From assembly GCA_052034295.1 (NCBI GenBank), contig JBPOIS010000032.1, positions 1-32,296 of the forward strand: 32,296 nucleotides of DNA. Reading direction: 5' to 3'. The notes beneath the pieces are model-generated. The model saw only the letters and a list, made by a program, of their open reading frames with translations, was not told the DNA's origin and made no database searches. Origin of the DNA: JBPOIS01 sp052034295. Its GTDB lineage: Bacteria > Pseudomonadota > Gammaproteobacteria > Pseudomonadales > Moraxellaceae. Positions 30,292 to 32,296 of the stretch are shown one piece after another. Each line of letters begins with the position of its first letter. Within the stretch, counting starts at the first letter, position 1. The position numbers were made by a program, and so were the translations under genes.

Positions 30292-30810
30292 ATGGAAGAC
30301 TTTTTGCCCAATGCGTTGACCCACAGCCCTGAGCATTGCCTGCATGGGGTGGCGTGCGCGGCCGCAGATGGACTGGCCCAGCGGCTGCAACAGGCGGAGC
30401 AGACCTGTGCGGCCCAGGGCGCGCGCCTGACCCCGCAGCGGAGGCAGGTGTTGGGGCTGGTGCTGTCGGCGGGTCAGCCGGTCGGCGCCTATGAGTTGAT
30501 GGCGCGGCTGGGGGAGCTGCAGGGCAAGCCCGCCGCACCGCCGACGGTGTACCGGGCGCTGGATTTTTTGCTGGAACAGGGGCTGATTCACCGGCTGTCG
30601 TCGCTGAATGCCTTCGTGCCCTGCTGTCATTTCCGCGATCGCCATGAGGCGGTGTTCCTGATCTGTGAGCGCTGCCAGCGCGTGCAGGAGGCGTCCCCGC
30701 AGTCGGTGTTTGGACCGCTGCAGGACCTGATGCAGGCGGGGGATTTTCGCCCGCGCACCGCCCTGATGGAGCTGCTGGGGCTGTGTGTGGCCTGTCAGGC
30801 ACTGGCATGA
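30292..30810 (+). CDS. zur: Zinc uptake regulator Zur (Fur family)
   Basis: The 172-aa repressor has a winged-helix N-terminal region (LTPQRRQVLGLV, then APPTVYRALDFLLEQGLIHRL). Structural zinc cysteines are C125/C128 (ICERC) and C165/C168 (CVAC). H100, C111 and H118 fit the regulatory zinc site. It represses zinc-uptake genes when zinc is sufficient. The ATG at 30292 is chosen; the N-terminus before the helices is longer than usual. Its stop overlaps the znuC start (ATGA). Confidence 0.94.
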   Translation: MEDFLPNALTHSPEHCLHGVACAAADGLAQRLQQAEQTCAAQGARLTPQRRQVLGLVLSAGQPVGAYELMARLGELQGKPAAPPTVYRALDFLLEQGLIHRLSSLNAFVPCCHFRDRHEAVFLICERCQRVQEASPQSVFGPLQDLMQAGDFRPRTALMELLGLCVACQALA

Positions 30811-31550
30811 ACAGCACGGCGCTGGTGCAGCTGGAACAGGCCGGTGTGGTGCGTGAAGGCCGGGTGATCCTGCAGGGTGTGGATCTGGCGATTGCGCCGG
30901 GGGAGCAGGTCAGCCTGATTGGCCCCAATGGCGCGGGCAAGTCCACCCTGATCAAGGCGGTGCTCGGGCTGGAGCCACTGTCTTCGGGGCAGCGCTGGGT
31001 GCGCGAGGGCCTGCGGTTCGGCTATGTGCCCCAGCAGTTGCAGGTGGCGCGGACCCTGCCGCTGCGGGTGCAGGATGTGTTGCACCTGGGCCGCCGCCTG
31101 CAGCCGGGTGATCAGGCCATTCTGGCGGAAACCGGGGTGGTGCGGCTGTTGCAGCACAGCTGGCAGGACCTGTCCGGGGGCGAACGGCAGCGGGCGCTGC
31201 TGGCCCGTGCCCTGCTGTTGCAGCCCGAGGTGCTGGTGCTGGATGAGCCGATGCAGGGGCTGGACATGCAGGCCGAGGCCGAGCTGTCGGATTATTTGCG
31301 CAGCCTGCCGGAGCGCCACGGCTGTGCCATGCTGATGGTGTCGCATGACCTGCACTGGGTGATGCAGGGCACCCAGCGGGTGGTGTGCCTGAACCGGCAC
31401 ATTTGCTGCACCGGGTCGCCACAGCAGGTGCAGCAGGCCCCGGAATATCAGGCGCTGTTTGGGCGTCACCATGTATTTTATCAACATCACCACGACCACT
31501 GCCAGCATGAGGATGAACACCACCATGCCTGTGGGCCGGGAGAAACCTGA
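30807..31550 (+). CDS. znuC: ATP-binding subunit of the ZnuABC zinc transporter
   Basis: This 247-aa ABC ATPase has Walker A GPNGAGKST at 39-47, signature LSGGERQR at 122-129, Walker B with DEP at 146-148 and switch H180. The tail from about residue 221 is very His-rich (RHHVFYQHHHDHCQHEDEHHH), typical of zinc-type ABC subunits and likely metal-binding. It is translationally coupled to zur (4-nt ATGA overlap) and to znuB (1-nt TGATG overlap). Confidence 0.96.
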   Translation: MNSTALVQLEQAGVVREGRVILQGVDLAIAPGEQVSLIGPNGAGKSTLIKAVLGLEPLSSGQRWVREGLRFGYVPQQLQVARTLPLRVQDVLHLGRRLQPGDQAILAETGVVRLLQHSWQDLSGGERQRALLARALLLQPEVLVLDEPMQGLDMQAEAELSDYLRSLPERHGCAMLMVSHDLHWVMQGTQRVVCLNRHICCTGSPQQVQQAPEYQALFGRHHVFYQHHHDHCQHEDEHHHACGPGET

Positions 31551-32296
31551 TGGGCGGGGTGTGGGCGTGGCTGGCCCCGGCAGCGGTGCTGGGCAGTGTG
31601 CTGGTCAGTGTGGCGGCTCCGCTGGGCTGTCTGGTGCTGTGGCGGCGGCTGGCGTTTTTTGCCGAAACGCTGGCCCATGGTGCCCTGCTGGGGCTGGCGG
31701 TGGCGGCGTGGGGGCACTGGCCCCTGTGGCTGGGCATGACCGGGCTGGCGGCGGTGCTGGTGGGGGTACTGCTGCACTTGCAGGACCGGCGCTTGCCGAT
31801 GGAGTCGCTGCTGGCGCTGTGCTCGACCGCAATGCTGTGCGGCGGCTGGCTGCTGCTCAATGCACTGCCCAGCCAGCGCGCGCAGGTGACCGGTTACCTG
31901 TTTGGCGACCTGCTCACCCTGGACTGGCCCGCCGTGGCCGGACCGCTGCTGGGAGGGCTGCTGCTGCTGGGGGTGCTGTGGCGGGTGTGGCCCAGTCAGC
32001 TGGCGCTGGCGATCGATGAAGATCTGGCCGCCAGCAGTGGGGTCCGGGTGGCGCTGCAGCGGGCGTTGCTGCTGGGGCTGGTGGCGGGGTTCACGCTGCT
32101 GTCGGTGAAGGCGGTGGGCAGCCTGCTGGTCGGGGCGCTGCTGGTGATTCCAGCCCTGACCGCGCGGCTGCTGGCGCATTCCCCCAAGGCCATGGTGCTG
32201 TGGGCCTGGGGGCTCGGCCTGCTGGGGCTGTGGGCTGGTCTGGCCGGCAGCGTGGTCTGGGATCTGGCCACAGGACCTGCCATCGTGCTGGTGATG
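31550..32296 (+). CDS. znuB: Membrane permease of the ZnuABC zinc transporter, 3' end outside window
   Basis: The ATG at 31550 opens a frame with no stop to the window end (249 codons). It encodes a hydrophobic ABC-3 family permease with signatures FFAETLAHGALLG, GYLFGDLL and VKAVGSLLVGALLVIPALTAR. The E. coli protein has 261 aa, so only a few residues should be missing. It starts inside the znuC stop codon. Confidence 0.94.
   Translation, partial: MGGVWAWLAPAAVLGSVLVSVAAPLGCLVLWRRLAFFAETLAHGALLGLAVAAWGHWPLWLGMTGLAAVLVGVLLHLQDRRLPMESLLALCSTAMLCGGWLLLNALPSQRAQVTGYLFGDLLTLDWPAVAGPLLGGLLLLGVLWRVWPSQLALAIDEDLAASSGVRVALQRALLLGLVAGFTLLSVKAVGSLLVGALLVIPALTARLLAHSPKAMVLWAWGLGLLGLWAGLAGSVVWDLATGPAIVLVM

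Noticed and set aside
1..32296. A new defence, mobile or biosynthetic system spanning several genes.
   Set aside because: Except for the tandem exported proteins and single-gene oddities, the genes belong to known core functions in familiar order; there are no integrases, transposases, att-like repeats or clusters of unknown genes.

Overview
The window reads as core chromosome of a GC-rich gammaproteobacterium, most likely from the Pseudomonadales and within them the Moraxellaceae side. Three things suggest this. The 3' end of a 5S rRNA is typical of gammaproteobacteria. The divergent nadC / DUF1631-ampD arrangement is the one I recall from Pseudomonas. The neighbours ribF-ileS-lspA-fkpB, and a znu zinc-uptake locus beside the atp operon, are arrangements I recall from Acinetobacter. 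The taxon is an inference from gene content and remembered gene order, not from a search. I see no insertion sequence, prophage, tRNA, CRISPR array or other sign of recent transfer.

Layout. (1) 1-180: the tail of an rRNA operon and its terminator. (2) 196-3341: a membrane-lipid desaturation locus, with a DesT/FabR-type TetR repressor divergent from a flavin/2Fe-2S reductase and a fatty-acyl desaturase. Its promoter is flanked by two near-identical operators. (3) 3385-8823, minus strand: two tandem, paralogous, very large exported proteins with DUF11-like beta repeats and four collinear calcium-type loops each. This is the least characterised part. (4) 9144-16125: rph, then nadC (minus), DUF1631, ampD, murJ and a membrane-anchored BLUF photoreceptor. 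(5) 16272-21204: ribF-ileS-lspA-fkpB. (6) 21320-21997: a PIN-like nuclease-fold protein with a Pro-Gln microsatellite linker. (7) 22037-29213, minus strand: the complete nine-gene F1Fo ATP synthase operon atpIBEFHAGDC, with a strong sigma-70 promoter. (8) 29378-32296: znuA divergent from zur-znuC-znuB, with a Zur-box candidate between them. znuB runs off the window.

How the genes work together. DesC passes electrons from NAD(P)H to DesB, and DesT would tune both to the acyl-CoA pool. AmpD and MurJ act in peptidoglycan recycling and lipid II flipping. RibF makes the FMN/FAD used by DesC and the BLUF protein. ZnuABC imports zinc under Zur control. Convergent gene pairs are separated by compact bidirectional terminators.

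Most of the window is ordinary housekeeping sequence. The points worth a second look are the tandem exported giants, the tail-anchored BLUF protein, the operator-promoter-operator layout at desC, and RNA-level structure in the atp operon (a triple 8-mer in the leader and hairpins before atpE and atpG). I did not find a convincing new multi-gene system.
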